Of a stretch of 64,000 bases of DNA, positions 7,841 to 17,153 are shown in pieces (the first letter of the stretch is position 1; every line of letters starts with the position of its first letter). The DNA comes from an uncultured Lachnospiraceae bacterium (lineage in GTDB: Bacteria > Bacillota > Clostridia > Lachnospirales > Lachnospiraceae). The notes under the pieces were generated by a model. That model had not been told where the DNA came from. It saw only the letters and a program-made list of their open reading frames with translations, and ran no database searches. The stretch spans positions 125,851-189,850 of the forward strand of contig CADAOF010000001.1 in NCBI GenBank assembly GCA_902789555.1, in the 5' to 3' direction. The position numbers and the translations under genes were made by a program.

Positions 7841-8473
7841 ATGAATATGGAAAATCGCGCGATATCACAGGCCGTGATCAAGCGGCTTCCGCGCTACATG
7901 AGATATCTGACGGAACTCCGGTCACAGGGCGTTGAGAGGATCTCCTCGCAGGAACTGTCGGAGAAAATGAAGGTTACGGCATCCCAGATCCGTCAGGACC
8001 TGAACCTTTTCGGCGGCTTCGGCCAGCAGGGATACGGTTACAATGTCGGCAACCTGATCCGGGAGATCGGTGTCATCCTCGGCCTTGACCAGTCGCACGA
8101 CATCATCGTGATCGGCGCCGGAAACCTAGGGCGCGCCCTTGCCGGCTATGCCAATTTCGAGAACCGCGGCCTGTTCATCCGTGCGCTTTTCGACATCGCG
8201 CCTGAAAACACCGTCAGCAACGTCCGCGGCCTGCCGGTCTATTCGATGGAGCATCTGCCTGAATATCTGAAGAACAACCGCGTGGACATCGCGGTGCTGA
8301 CCATTCCGAAGACGGCGGCACTTTCCGTTGCACAGATCCTGTACGACGGCGGCGTACGCGGTTTCTGGAATTTTGCGCATCTGGATCTGGCGCTTCCCGA
8401 CGATGCCTACGTCGAAAACGTCCATCTTTCCGACAGCCTGATGCAGCTGACCTACCGCCTGAAGCACAAGTAA
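7841..8473 (+). CDS. rex: Redox-sensing transcriptional repressor Rex
   Basis: This 210-residue protein has the usual Rex length. Residues 1-85 form a winged helix (RISSQELSEKMKVTASQIRQDLNLFG). A Rossmann fold follows with the NAD(H)-binding GAGNLGRAL (about 95-103). A C-terminal helix (LSDSLMQLTYRL) is used for domain swapping in the dimer. Rex senses the NADH/NAD+ ratio and represses fermentation and redox genes until NADH rises. A second ATG two codons inside is equally possible from the ribosome-binding-site spacing. It is the first gene of a rex-alr-yebC unit and carries a Rex-like operator in its own promoter. Confidence 0.95.
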   Translation: MNMENRAISQAVIKRLPRYMRYLTELRSQGVERISSQELSEKMKVTASQIRQDLNLFGGFGQQGYGYNVGNLIREIGVILGLDQSHDIIVIGAGNLGRALAGYANFENRGLFIRALFDIAPENTVSNVRGLPVYSMEHLPEYLKNNRVDIAVLTIPKTAALSVAQILYDGGVRGFWNFAHLDLALPDDAYVENVHLSDSLMQLTYRLKHK

Positions 8474-8487
8474 GCAGAGGAAACGTC

Positions 8488-9627
8488 ATGAGATATCTGC
8501 AGCGCATTCACATGAATGTGTATCTGAATGAGATCCGGTACAACCTGAAAGCCGTCATGGAACGTCTGGCGCCCGGAACGAAGCTGTGCATGGTCATGAA
8601 GGCAGACGGCTACGGTCTCGGTGCCGAAGACGTGGCCCGAAAGGTCGAAGACCTTGTCGATTTCTATGCGGTCTCGACTTCTTTCGAAGCCATGCAGCTT
8701 CGGGCCGCAGGCATCTCGAAACCGATCCTGATCCTAGGCTACACCTGGCCGGAGGATTATGAGGAAATGATCCGGATGAACGTGCGGATCAACCTCTTCA
8801 GTGAGGAAGATGCCCTGCTGCTGAGCTCCGTTGCCGAAGGTATGGGGAACAGGGCCAAGGTGCATTTCTCCGTTGATACCGGCATGAGCCGCCTCGGGTT
8901 TTCCGCGACGGAAGAGTCTGCCGACGCGATACTCAGGATCAGCCGCCTGCCCGGAATTGAAGCCGAAGGAATTTTTACCCATTTTGCGAAAGCGGACGAT
9001 CCTGACCTGACCGACGCGTACCGTCAGTTCATCCTGTTTCAGAATTTCATCGCGGCACTGCGCGGCAAAGGACTGAATATCCCGATCTGCCATGCTGCGA
9101 ACAGCGCGGCATCGCTGGTCATGCCGGATGCTTCCCTCAACATGATCCGCCTCGGCATCGCCGCCTACGGCTTTTACCCTTCAGATACGATGGAACAGCC
9201 CGTTGCCCTGCACCGGACGATGGAACTGAAGAGCCACGTCAGCTGCATACGGAACATTCCTGCCGGGACCGGCGTCAGCTACGGCTATACCTACGTGGCG
9301 CCTTTGCCAAGACGTATCGCGACGATCCCGGTCGGTTATGCGGACGGCTACAGCAGAGCGCTTTCCGATACAGGCGAAGTGCTGATCCGCGGTAAGCGGG
9401 CACCGATCCGCGGCCGTGTCTGCATGGACCAGATGATGGTCGACGTCACGGACATCGAAGGTGTCTCCGTAGGAGATGAAGTCACTCTGATCGGCCGCGA
9501 CGGCGAAGAAGAGATCACCGTGCAGGAACTGCAGGAAAAGAGCGGTGTCCTGTCCTATGAGATCATCTGCGGGCTGTCCCGACGGCGGGTCCCGAAAGTA
9601 TATTACAACGAAACGAAACAACATTAA
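8488..9627 (+). CDS. alr: Alanine racemase (PLP-dependent)
   Basis: This 379-residue fold-type III PLP enzyme interconverts L- and D-alanine for peptidoglycan. The PLP lysine lies in MVMKADGYG (K38). The second catalytic tyrosine is in the GVSYGYTYV region, and a conserved CMDQMMVDVTD motif lies near the C terminus. FSVDTGMSRLGF and FTHFAKAD are further family motifs. The start follows GAGGA. It begins 14 bases after rex, so it is probably transcribed with rex and affected by Rex control (inference). Confidence 0.93.
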   Translation: MRYLQRIHMNVYLNEIRYNLKAVMERLAPGTKLCMVMKADGYGLGAEDVARKVEDLVDFYAVSTSFEAMQLRAAGISKPILILGYTWPEDYEEMIRMNVRINLFSEEDALLLSSVAEGMGNRAKVHFSVDTGMSRLGFSATEESADAILRISRLPGIEAEGIFTHFAKADDPDLTDAYRQFILFQNFIAALRGKGLNIPICHAANSAASLVMPDASLNMIRLGIAAYGFYPSDTMEQPVALHRTMELKSHVSCIRNIPAGTGVSYGYTYVAPLPRRIATIPVGYADGYSRALSDTGEVLIRGKRAPIRGRVCMDQMMVDVTDIEGVSVGDEVTLIGRDGEEEITVQELQEKSGVLSYEIICGLSRRRVPKVYYNETKQH

Positions 9628-9642
9628 GGAGGAGAGAAGACA

Positions 9643-10371
9643 ATGTCAGGCCATTCCAAATTTTCAAATATCAAGCACAAAAAAGAGAAGAACGACGCCG
9701 CGAAGGGTAAGATCTTTACCCGTTTCGGCCGTGAGATCGCCGTTGCCGTCAAGGAGGGCGGTCCCGATCCGAACAACAACAGCAAGCTTGCCACGCTGAT
9801 CGCAAAGGCAAAGGCAAACAACATGCCGAACGACACGATCGACCGCAGCATCAAGAAAGCGGCCGGCGAAGGCAATACTGCGCAGTACGTCCGTGCGACC
9901 TACGAAGGCTACGGCCCGAAGGGAACGGCAATCATCGTCGAAACGCTGACAGACAACAAGAACCGCACCGCGTCCAATGTTCGCAACGCCTTTACCAAGG
10001 GACAGGGTTCCGTCGGCACGCAGGGCTGCGTTTCCTTCATGTTTGACGAAAAAGGCCTCATCGTCATCGACAAGGAAGATCTGGAGATGGATGCCGACGA
10101 ACTGATGATGCTCGCGATCGACGCCGGTGCAGAAGATTTCAGTGACGAAGAGGACTCTTATGAGATCATCACGGCGCCGGAAGATTTCGATGCGGTGCTT
10201 CAGGAGATCCAAAAGAACGAACTGCCGATCGTTTCCGCTGACGTGACCATGATCCCCCAGACCTGGGTCGAACTGACAGACGAAGCCGACATCAAGAACA
10301 TCACCCGCATCCTGGATTTCCTGGACGATGATGACGACGTTCAGAATGTCTATCATAACTGGGATGAGTGA
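9643..10371 (+). CDS. YebC/PmpR family protein
   Basis: This 242-residue protein begins MSGHSKFSNIKHKKEKNDAAKGKIFTR, the hallmark start of the YebC family. An acidic domain is rich in DEED, and the C terminus ends FLDDDDDVQNVYHNWDE. Family members were first described as DNA-binding regulators and more recently as factors that help ribosomes translate proline-rich stretches. Either role is possible here. A strong AGGAGG lies upstream. It is the third gene after rex and alr and is followed by a clear terminator. Confidence 0.93.
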   Translation: MSGHSKFSNIKHKKEKNDAAKGKIFTRFGREIAVAVKEGGPDPNNNSKLATLIAKAKANNMPNDTIDRSIKKAAGEGNTAQYVRATYEGYGPKGTAIIVETLTDNKNRTASNVRNAFTKGQGSVGTQGCVSFMFDEKGLIVIDKEDLEMDADELMMLAIDAGAEDFSDEEDSYEIITAPEDFDAVLQEIQKNELPIVSADVTMIPQTWVELTDEADIKNITRILDFLDDDDDVQNVYHNWDE

Positions 10372-10406
10372 TCAATAACCAGCGATCGCGTGTTTGAAGC
10401 ATGCCG

Positions 10407-10440
10407 AAAAAGCCGCTATAAAGCGGCTTTATATTATTTA
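10407..10440 (+). terminator. Intrinsic terminator after yebC
   Basis: AAAGCCGCT and AGCGGCTTT form a 9-bp stem around a short loop, followed by an AT-rich tract (TTATATTATTTA). It ends the rex-alr-yebC unit. Confidence 0.8.
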
Positions 10441-10459
10441 TAAAAATTTTAGATTTTGC

Positions 10460-10488
10460 TTGAATTTATTGCCCTTTAGTGCTATGCT
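10460..10488 (+). promoter_or_regulatory. Sigma-A promoter of the DUF819 gene
   Basis: TTGAAT (10460-10465), 17 bp, TATGCT (10483-10488), about 50 bases before the start codon. Confidence 0.6.
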
Positions 10489-10537
10489 TTAGGCAAGAAC
10501 CAAGTCCGTCAACCAAACCTACAAAGGAGGAATTGTT

Positions 10538-11722
10538 ATGATTCAGGACGGCTTCATGTATTTTGCAGTACTGGTCCTTGCCGCCGGCCTTCTCGTCGGT
10601 GCGCAGAAACTTACCAAGTGGAAATTCTTTGAATATGTTCCGCCGGTAGTGCTGCTCTACCTCTTCGGGATGCTCGGATGCACCTTCAAACTCTGGGATA
10701 CCGGTGCGACAAAGGCCGCCTACAGCGCTCTCCGCAACCCGATCCTGTACGCGATGATCTTCGTCATGCTGCTGCGCTGCGACATCCGTCAGATCCTGAA
10801 ACTCGGTCCGAAGATGCTGCTCGGCTTCTTCACCGCCACCATCACCATCGCCGCCGGCTTCTTCATCACCTATGCGGCCATGCATCCGCTGCTTGGCGAA
10901 GGTGCCTGGCGCGGACTCGGCGCCCTCTGCGGCAGCTGGATGGGCGGTTCAGGCAACCTGGTCGCCGTGGCAGATGCCCTGCAGGCCACGGAAGCCCAGC
11001 TGGCAGGTGCCTCGATCGTAGACTCGATAGACTACTCGATCTGGGTCATGTTCCTGCTGTGGGCGATCAACCTGGCTCCGAAGTTCAACAAATGGGTCAA
11101 AGCCAACACCAAGACCCTCGACGAAGTTTCTTCCCGTCTGGACAAGGAATTCGCTGTCGCGAAGGATAAGAAGGTCGATTTCCCGTCCCTCATCTTCCTG
11201 CTTGGCCTGGCCCTGTTCATGTCGGCAATCTGCACGCAGCTGGGCACCGTCCTGCGCGACGCCTCCCCTGAATGGCTGAAGATCTTCGACGTGGCGACCT
11301 ATCGTATCGTGCTGATCTCCATCATCGGCCTGATCCTTGCCATGACCCCTATCGGCAAGATCGCCGGCTCCACCGAGCTGTCCAACATCATGCTGTACAT
11401 GGTCATCGGCCTGATCGCCTCCCGTGCTTCCTTCATCGAACTGTTCGAACAGGGCATGGCGTGGTGGATCCTTGCCGGCTTCGCCATCCTCATCATCCAC
11501 GGCGTCCTGATGCTCGGCGCGGCCAAGTTGTTCAAACTTGACATGTTCACCTGCGGCGTTGCGTCGCTGGCCAATATCGGCGGTACGGCTTCCGCACCGA
11601 TCCTGGCCGCTTCTTACAGCGGTTCCCTGGTATCCGTCGGCGTCCTGATGGCTCTGATGGGCTATGTCGTCGGTACCTTCGGCGGCATCGGCGTCGGCTA
11701 CCTGATGTCGATCTTCGGCTAA
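10538..11722 (+). CDS. DUF819 family membrane protein, predicted transporter
   Basis: This 394-residue protein has about ten or eleven hydrophobic helices and the DUF819 landmarks GSWMGGSGNLVAVADAL (about 128-144) and GGTASAPILAASY near the C terminus. The two glycine-rich stretches sit at equivalent places in the two halves, suggesting an inverted-repeat transporter fold (inference). No substrate has been established that I can name. It is followed after 73 bases by an M19 dipeptidase, which suggests that the pair handles a dipeptide or amino acid derivative (inference). The start has AAAGGAGGA upstream. Confidence 0.82.
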   Translation: MIQDGFMYFAVLVLAAGLLVGAQKLTKWKFFEYVPPVVLLYLFGMLGCTFKLWDTGATKAAYSALRNPILYAMIFVMLLRCDIRQILKLGPKMLLGFFTATITIAAGFFITYAAMHPLLGEGAWRGLGALCGSWMGGSGNLVAVADALQATEAQLAGASIVDSIDYSIWVMFLLWAINLAPKFNKWVKANTKTLDEVSSRLDKEFAVAKDKKVDFPSLIFLLGLALFMSAICTQLGTVLRDASPEWLKIFDVATYRIVLISIIGLILAMTPIGKIAGSTELSNIMLYMVIGLIASRASFIELFEQGMAWWILAGFAILIIHGVLMLGAAKLFKLDMFTCGVASLANIGGTASAPILAASYSGSLVSVGVLMALMGYVVGTFGGIGVGYLMSIFG

Positions 11723-11742
11723 ACGGCAAATCTTATACGGTA

Positions 11743-11773
11743 AAGGGAGGTGGAGCCCTGCTCCCCCTCCCTT
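11743..11773 (+). terminator. GC-rich hairpin between the DUF819 gene and the dipeptidase
   Basis: AAGGGAGG pairs with CCTCCCTT, with an inner GGAGC/GCTCC stem. No T run follows, so this is more likely a partial terminator or mRNA-stabilising hairpin than a full stop. Confidence 0.45.
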
Positions 11774-11795
11774 CGTTTACGGAAAGGAGTTTTTT

Positions 11796-12743
11796 ATGCT
11801 TCCTCATGCATTGATCGACCTGCACTGCGACACCCTGACCGAGTGGAAATACACCTCTACCGGAAATCCCGATACGCTTGACGATCCGAAGCGTGTTCTG
11901 CAGCTCTCCACGATCCCGAATGACGTGCATTGGGCGCAGTTCTACGCGATTTTCATCCCGGATGAACAGCGCGGAAAGGATGCAATCGACTATTACGAAT
12001 ACAATCGTGATAATTTCCTTCGCCAGATGGATAAGTTTTCAGACCGTGCGGTGCGCTGCGTGACGCCCGATGACCTGGAAAATGCATGGTCTGCAGGGAA
12101 AACGGCCGCTTTCCTTACGATCGAAAACGGTTCCGCCCTTGCCGGTGACCTGTCACGTGTCGCGAAGCTTCGGGCAGACGGTGTCCGCTGCATGACCCTG
12201 GTCTGGAACGGCGAAAATGAGATCGCTTCCGGCCATACGACGGATCACGGCTTTTCGGATTTCGGCCGCGAAGTCGTGCCCGAGATGGAAAAGGAAGGGA
12301 TCCTGGTAGACGTCGCACATCTTAACGATCATGGTTTTGAAGATCTTTTCGGCATCGCGAAAAAGCCTTTCACGGCGACGCATTCGAATGCCCGCGCGGT
12401 CTGTTCACACAAGCGGAATCTTACCGATGACATGATCCGTGAAATGGTGAAGCGTGACTGTCTGATCGGTTTGAACTACTTCGTGAAATTCCTGACCGAC
12501 GACGGCAACGTTTCGGGTCCGGAAGACCTGCTGCGCCACGTGGAGCATTTCTTCAAGCTCGGTGCGGAGAAAAACCTGGCACTCGGTTCGGACTATGACG
12601 GTGCTCTGCTGCCGGAATGCCTGAATACGCCGTTTAAGGCGGCTTCGCTGTACGGATTTTTCCGGGAACACGGTCTTTCCGAAGAAGAGGCCGAAGGCAT
12701 CATGTACAAAAATGCCCTGCGCTTCTTCAAGGAAAACCTGTAA
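11796..12743 (+). CDS. Membrane dipeptidase family (M19) metallopeptidase
   Basis: This 315-residue protein is of the renal dipeptidase family, zinc enzymes that cleave dipeptides, often with a D-residue at the C-terminal side. Metal-binding HCD lies at residues 10-12 (LIDLHCDTL). A glutamate ligand is in IENGSALAGD. The second half has VDVAHLN, then THSNARAVCSHKRNLTDDMI with two histidines, and finally GSDYDG. No signal peptide is present, so it acts in the cytosol. A GGAAAGGAG lies upstream. It is probably expressed with the DUF819 transporter gene in front. Confidence 0.88.
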   Translation: MLPHALIDLHCDTLTEWKYTSTGNPDTLDDPKRVLQLSTIPNDVHWAQFYAIFIPDEQRGKDAIDYYEYNRDNFLRQMDKFSDRAVRCVTPDDLENAWSAGKTAAFLTIENGSALAGDLSRVAKLRADGVRCMTLVWNGENEIASGHTTDHGFSDFGREVVPEMEKEGILVDVAHLNDHGFEDLFGIAKKPFTATHSNARAVCSHKRNLTDDMIREMVKRDCLIGLNYFVKFLTDDGNVSGPEDLLRHVEHFFKLGAEKNLALGSDYDGALLPECLNTPFKAASLYGFFREHGLSEEEAEGIMYKNALRFFKENL

Positions 12744-12793
12744 GACAGAGCTCGGGACTGCGAAAACATACGGTTTGCGTACAAAAACATGAA

Positions 12794-12837
12794 AAACAGA
12801 GATGCGGGAGCCAGCGGCTCCCGCATCTCTGTTTTCA
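12794..12837. terminator. Bidirectional intrinsic terminator
   Basis: AAACAGAGATGCGGGAGCC pairs with its exact complement across a 3-base loop, giving a very stable 19-bp stem with A/T ends on both sides. It separates the converging dipeptidase and glgA genes. Confidence 0.9.
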
Positions 12838-12849
12838 TCTTTCGGAGGA

Positions 12850-14295
12850 TCATTCGCCGATCATTTCGGCATACATTTCCTCGTAGACCTTCGCAGAGGC
12901 TTCCCAGGAGAAATCCTGTTCCATGGCGCGGCGCTGCAGTTTAGCGTAACCCTTGCGGTTTTCGTAGTAAGTCTTCAGGGCGTAGCGCAGGATCTCAAGC
13001 AGCACGCTGCTGTCGTAGAAGAGGAAGGAGAAGCCCGTTCCGTCTCCGGTGAATTCGTTGTACGGAATGACGGTGTCCTTCAGACCGCCGGTCTCGCGGA
13101 CGATGGGGAGTGAACCGTAGCGAAGTGCGATCAGCTGAGAGAGACCGCAGGGCTCAAAACGCGAGGGCATGAGGAAGGCGTCGCTCGCGGCGTAGATCAT
13201 ATGGGAAAGCTCTTCGGAATAGGTGAAATTGGCACTGAGCCGGCCGGCGTACGCATCTGCCGCAGAGCGAAACACGTTCTCATAGTGATATTCTCCGGTG
13301 CCGAGGACCACGAGCTGGACGCGGCTTGCCATGAGCTCCGGAAGGACGCGGGAGATCAGTTCCATGCCTTTCTGTTCGGTCAGGCGGGAGACGATGCCGA
13401 TCATCATCACACTGTCATCCTGTTCCAGCCCGAGCCGTTTTTGAAGGGCGAGTTTGTTTTTGGTCTTGCCGGTCAGCATGGTGCGGCGCGTAAAGTGATG
13501 GGGGATGAGCGTATCGGCAGCAGGGTCAAAGACCTTGTCGTCGATCCCGTTAACGATCCCGCGGAATTCGTGCCAGCGCGCGCGGAAGATGCCGTCGAGG
13601 CCTTCGCCGTATTCAGGCGTCTTGATCTCTTCGGCATAAGTCTCACTGACCGTGGTGATCTTGTCGGCATAGACAAGGCCGCCCTTAAGCATGTTGCCGT
13701 CACGGTAGGTGAGCAGTTTGTCGATCGTGAAAAGATCCATGGGAAGGCCGGAAATGCGGCTCATGACCTTTGCGTCGAAGAGACCCTGGAATTTCAGGTT
13801 GTGAACGGTCATAATGCTTTTTATCCCCTGATAGAAGGGGTCGCCGGCAAATTCGGTCTTCAGGTAGACCGGAATGAGGCCGGTATGCCAGTCGTTGCAG
13901 TGGATGATGTCAGGCCGGAAGCCCAGAGAAGGCAGTACGCTCAGAACGGCTTTGCAGAAGAAACAGAATTTCTCGATATCGTAGTAGTAATCGGTGTAAG
14001 GGTAACTGCCGCCAAAATACTCTTCGTTATCGATGAAATCGTAGATGATGCCGTCGCGGACAAGCTCTTTCACGCCGATGTAACGGTCACGGCCGTTGAA
14101 AAAAGACTGGAAATAGCAGACCGTTCGCATTTCATTCCGGTATTTCTCGGGAATGATGGTGTACGCGGGGATCATGACGCGGACTTCAAACTTATCATGG
14201 TCAAGGACCTGCGGGAGTGAACCGATGACGTCGGCAAGGCCGCCGGTCTTGATGAAGGGAACGCATTCCGATGCGGTAAAAAGGATTTTTTTCAT
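12850..14295 (-). CDS. glgA: Glycogen synthase (ADP-glucose type, GT5)
   Basis: This 481-residue enzyme transfers glucose from ADP-glucose to a growing alpha-1,4-glucan. The ADP-glucose-binding KTGGLADV lies at residues 16-23. The C-terminal Rossmann half has VSRLTEQKGMELI and the GT-B catalytic SRFEPCGLSQLIALRYGS motif, followed by ETGGLKDTV. Length is normal. No glgC, glgD, glgB or glgP accompanies it here, so the rest of the pathway must be elsewhere. It is divergent from the pullulanase gene, and the two promoters sit only about 30 bp apart. Confidence 0.95.
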   Translation of the reverse strand: MKKILFTASECVPFIKTGGLADVIGSLPQVLDHDKFEVRVMIPAYTIIPEKYRNEMRTVCYFQSFFNGRDRYIGVKELVRDGIIYDFIDNEEYFGGSYPYTDYYYDIEKFCFFCKAVLSVLPSLGFRPDIIHCNDWHTGLIPVYLKTEFAGDPFYQGIKSIMTVHNLKFQGLFDAKVMSRISGLPMDLFTIDKLLTYRDGNMLKGGLVYADKITTVSETYAEEIKTPEYGEGLDGIFRARWHEFRGIVNGIDDKVFDPAADTLIPHHFTRRTMLTGKTKNKLALQKRLGLEQDDSVMMIGIVSRLTEQKGMELISRVLPELMASRVQLVVLGTGEYHYENVFRSAADAYAGRLSANFTYSEELSHMIYAASDAFLMPSRFEPCGLSQLIALRYGSLPIVRETGGLKDTVIPYNEFTGDGTGFSFLFYDSSVLLEILRYALKTYYENRKGYAKLQRRAMEQDFSWEASAKVYEEMYAEMIGE

Positions 14296-14322
14296 GGCAT
14301 CCGCCTTTCATTTTATGATCTT

Positions 14323-14351
14323 ATCATACTATATTCCGCTGTCTGCCGCAA
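14323..14351 (-). promoter_or_regulatory. Sigma-A promoter of glgA
   Basis: On the minus strand TTGCGG (14346-14351) is followed after 17 bp by TATGAT (14323-14328). Its -35 lies 28 bp from the -35 of the divergent pullulanase promoter. Confidence 0.75.
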
Positions 14352-14379
14352 GCAGTTTCGGCACCGTGCACCTTTCTTA

Positions 14380-14408
14380 TTGACCTTTCTTTCTCAGCGA
14401 TTTATAAT
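14380..14408 (+). promoter_or_regulatory. Sigma-A promoter of the pullulanase gene
   Basis: TTGACC (14380-14385), 17 bp, TATAAT (14403-14408). The roughly 45-base leader includes a small GTCCC/GGGAC hairpin. Confidence 0.8.
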
Positions 14409-14460
14409 TAAAGCAATGTTATGTCCCATCGATACGGGACTGAAAATGCGAGGAAAAGCA

Positions 14461-17145
14461 ATGAAAAACATGAAACGCCTGTTGGCATTACTCATGGCGT
14501 TTGCCATGGTGTTCAGCCTGGCAGGGTGCGGAGAGAAACCTCCGCAGACCACGCAGGCACCGACGGAGACTGCGGCTGAGACAACCGTTCCTCCGACAAC
14601 GGCCGAAACTCCCGCACCTACGGAGACGGAACCGGGCTATACGGAAGAGTTTCCGCCGATCGAGGACGGCTGCAATCAGCTCGTGCTGTACTGGCACGCG
14701 GACAGAGAAGTAGACATCAAGACCTCGGATGTCTGGATCTGGTGGGGCGATGTCGCAGGCAAGGGCTATCTGTTCCTGCCCTGCGAATACGGCTTCAAAT
14801 GCGTCGTGAACGTGCCTGAGGATGTCTCTGAAGTCGGCTTCATCGTAAGGACGGGCTGTTCGGATCCGGGCGGATCGAGCTGGGGCAGCGCCACGAAGGA
14901 TTTCGAGGCGGACAGATTTGCCGTGATCACCGGGAAAGAAACTCATATCTATCTGGTGTCCGGCGACGGCGCACAGTATTACAGTGAGGACGGCGGCAAG
15001 ACTTTGGACCAGATTCGCATTTTCACCCAGGCCGGGATTGTTTCGGCCAACGAGATCCGTTATACCGTTTCGCCTGCCGTGCGCATCAGCGATCTGTCAC
15101 AGATCAAGCTGACGCTGGACGGCAAAGAGGTGGCAATCGAAAAGCTGAGCGTGCTCGGCAATAAAGTCGTGAGCGGCGTCATCACAACGGTCGAACCGCT
15201 GGACATCACAAAGAACTATGAACTGTTCATCGAGGGATACGGCACAAAGCCCGTGATGCCCACGACGATCTTCGATTCGCAGGATTTCATCGAGAATCAG
15301 ACCTATGACGGGAATGATCTGGGCGCCGTGCCGAATGATGATGGCAGCACGACCTTTAAGCTCTGGGCGCCGACAGCCGCAAGAGTGCTCTTGAATATTT
15401 TCGACCGAGGGGAAGACGGCGGCACGCTTTTGCAGAGCATCGAGATGAATAAGGGCGAAAAAGGAGTCTGGCAGCTGACTGCGGCAGACTGCGGCGCCGG
15501 GCTTTATTATACTTACACGGTGACCACCTCTGCAGGAGAGCAGGAGGCCGTTGACCCGTATGCGAAATCAGCCGGTGTGAACGGCAAACGCGGCATGATC
15601 GTCGATCTGGATGCGACCGATCCCGAGGGCTGGGACAAGGATACCTTCAATACCGCGATCGATACCTACGAGGATGCAGTGGTCTGGGAAGTCCATGTGC
15701 GCGATTTCTCAAACGCCATGAAGGAAAGTGCCTATCCCGGCAAGTATCTGGCGTTTACGGAAACCGGTTTGAAGAATGACGCCGGCGTGCCCATCGGCAT
15801 CGATTATCTGAAAGAACTCGGTATCACCCACGTCCACCTGCAGCCTGTTTACGACTATGCCTCCGTTGACGAATCGACCTGCAGGGATTTCAACTGGGGT
15901 TACGATCCGCAGAACTACAACGTGCCTGAAGGCAGCTATTCGACCGATCCGGAACACGGTGAAGTGCGTGTAAAGGAATTCAAGCAGATGGTGCAGGCCC
16001 TGCACAAGGCGGGACTCGGCGTGGTTATGGACGTCGTCTACAACCACACTTATGACGCGAATTCGAACCTGAACAAGGTTGTTCCGTATTACTATTACCG
16101 CTATACGCCGTCAGGCGAGAACGGCGGCGGCTCCGGCTGCGGCAACGAGACGGCTTCGGAACGTGCGATGTACCGTAAGTACATGGTCGATTCCGTGGTC
16201 TACTGGGCAACGGAGTATCATATCGACGGCTTCCGCTTCGACCTTATGGCCCTGCATGACATCGAAACCATGCAGGCGATCGAAAAGGCGCTGCACGCGG
16301 TCAATCCGAAGTGCCTCATTTACGGTGAAGGCTGGACCGGCGGTACGAGCGAGCTGCGTGAAGCAGATCGGGCCTCCCAGGCCAATATCCGCAAGATCAC
16401 GGCTTCCGAAGGCGCTGCAGGTGCCGTGAGCGTGTTTAACGACGCGATCCGCGACGGACTGAAGGGCAGCGTGTTCGATTCCAAGGATCAGGCTTTCATC
16501 AACGGAAAGCCTTCCAAGGACAGCGCAGCAAAGGTCCTCTTCGGTATCGGCGGCGGCAGACAGACAGCGGCAGTCAGCTGGGCTGCAAATGATTCGGGCG
16601 TGATCAACTACATGTCTTGCCACGACAATCTGACGCTCTGGGATAAGCTCGAGATCTCCTGTCCGGATGCCACGGAAGAGGAGAAACTTGCCATGCAGCG
16701 TCTCGGCGCGGCAGCGGTGCTGATGTCCCGCGGTACACCTCTGTTCCTGGCCGGCGAGGAAATGCTTCGTTCGAAGGACGGGGATGAGAACAGCTACAAG
16801 TCCTCCGACGCAGTCAACAACATCCGCTGGGATGAACTGACGGCAGACGGCGAAGCGATGCAGATGGCGGAATACTACAGGAGCCTCATCGCCCTGCGTA
16901 AGGATAAGGAATACCTCCGCAGAGGAGAAGTGAGCGGTAAGGTCCTGGCTGATCTTGTTCTTGAGGTCTCCTGGACGGTCGGCGGCGAAGAGGTCGCGCG
17001 GGCATACTTCAACCCGAATGCGGAAGAAAGCCAGATCGTGCTTGAAGGCAGCTGGAACGGCGTTTTCGGCAGCGACACGAAGGGAATCTCCGGTCCGCAG
17101 AAGCTGGCCGGAAAAGGCGTGATCCTGCTGGAGAAGGCTAACTGA
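14461..17145 (+). CDS. Type I pullulanase, cell-surface lipoprotein (GH13)
   Basis: This 894-residue protein debranches alpha-1,6 links in starch, pullulan or glycogen. It has a signal peptide ending in the lipobox LAGC (Cys23), so it is predicted to be anchored outside the membrane. A Thr/Glu/Pro-rich linker (about 27-60) follows. Next is a CBM41-like starch-binding domain (about 64-150, YWHADREVD...WIWWGD), an N-terminal module (CBM48-like, about 290-380) and the GH13 barrel. GH13 motifs are DVVYNH (about 523), GFRFD with nucleophile D594, YGEGW with acid/base E623, and MSCHDN around H721-D722. FNWGYDPQNYNVPEGSY is the pullulanase signature. In-frame ATGs at 14380 and 14446 lie within the promoter and leader. 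The ATG at 14461 follows AGGAAA and gives a proper signal peptide. Confidence 0.93.
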   Translation: MKNMKRLLALLMAFAMVFSLAGCGEKPPQTTQAPTETAAETTVPPTTAETPAPTETEPGYTEEFPPIEDGCNQLVLYWHADREVDIKTSDVWIWWGDVAGKGYLFLPCEYGFKCVVNVPEDVSEVGFIVRTGCSDPGGSSWGSATKDFEADRFAVITGKETHIYLVSGDGAQYYSEDGGKTLDQIRIFTQAGIVSANEIRYTVSPAVRISDLSQIKLTLDGKEVAIEKLSVLGNKVVSGVITTVEPLDITKNYELFIEGYGTKPVMPTTIFDSQDFIENQTYDGNDLGAVPNDDGSTTFKLWAPTAARVLLNIFDRGEDGGTLLQSIEMNKGEKGVWQLTAADCGAGLYYTYTVTTSAGEQEAVDPYAKSAGVNGKRGMIVDLDATDPEGWDKDTFNTAIDTYEDAVVWEVHVRDFSNAMKESAYPGKYLAFTETGLKNDAGVPIGIDYLKELGITHVHLQPVYDYASVDESTCRDFNWGYDPQNYNVPEGSYSTDPEHGEVRVKEFKQMVQALHKAGLGVVMDVVYNHTYDANSNLNKVVPYYYYRYTPSGENGGGSGCGNETASERAMYRKYMVDSVVYWATEYHIDGFRFDLMALHDIETMQAIEKALHAVNPKCLIYGEGWTGGTSELREADRASQANIRKITASEGAAGAVSVFNDAIRDGLKGSVFDSKDQAFINGKPSKDSAAKVLFGIGGGRQTAAVSWAANDSGVINYMSCHDNLTLWDKLEISCPDATEEEKLAMQRLGAAAVLMSRGTPLFLAGEEMLRSKDGDENSYKSSDAVNNIRWDELTADGEAMQMAEYYRSLIALRKDKEYLRRGEVSGKVLADLVLEVSWTVGGEEVARAYFNPNAEESQIVLEGSWNGVFGSDTKGISGPQKLAGKGVILLEKAN

Positions 17146-17153
17146 TCCAAAAA

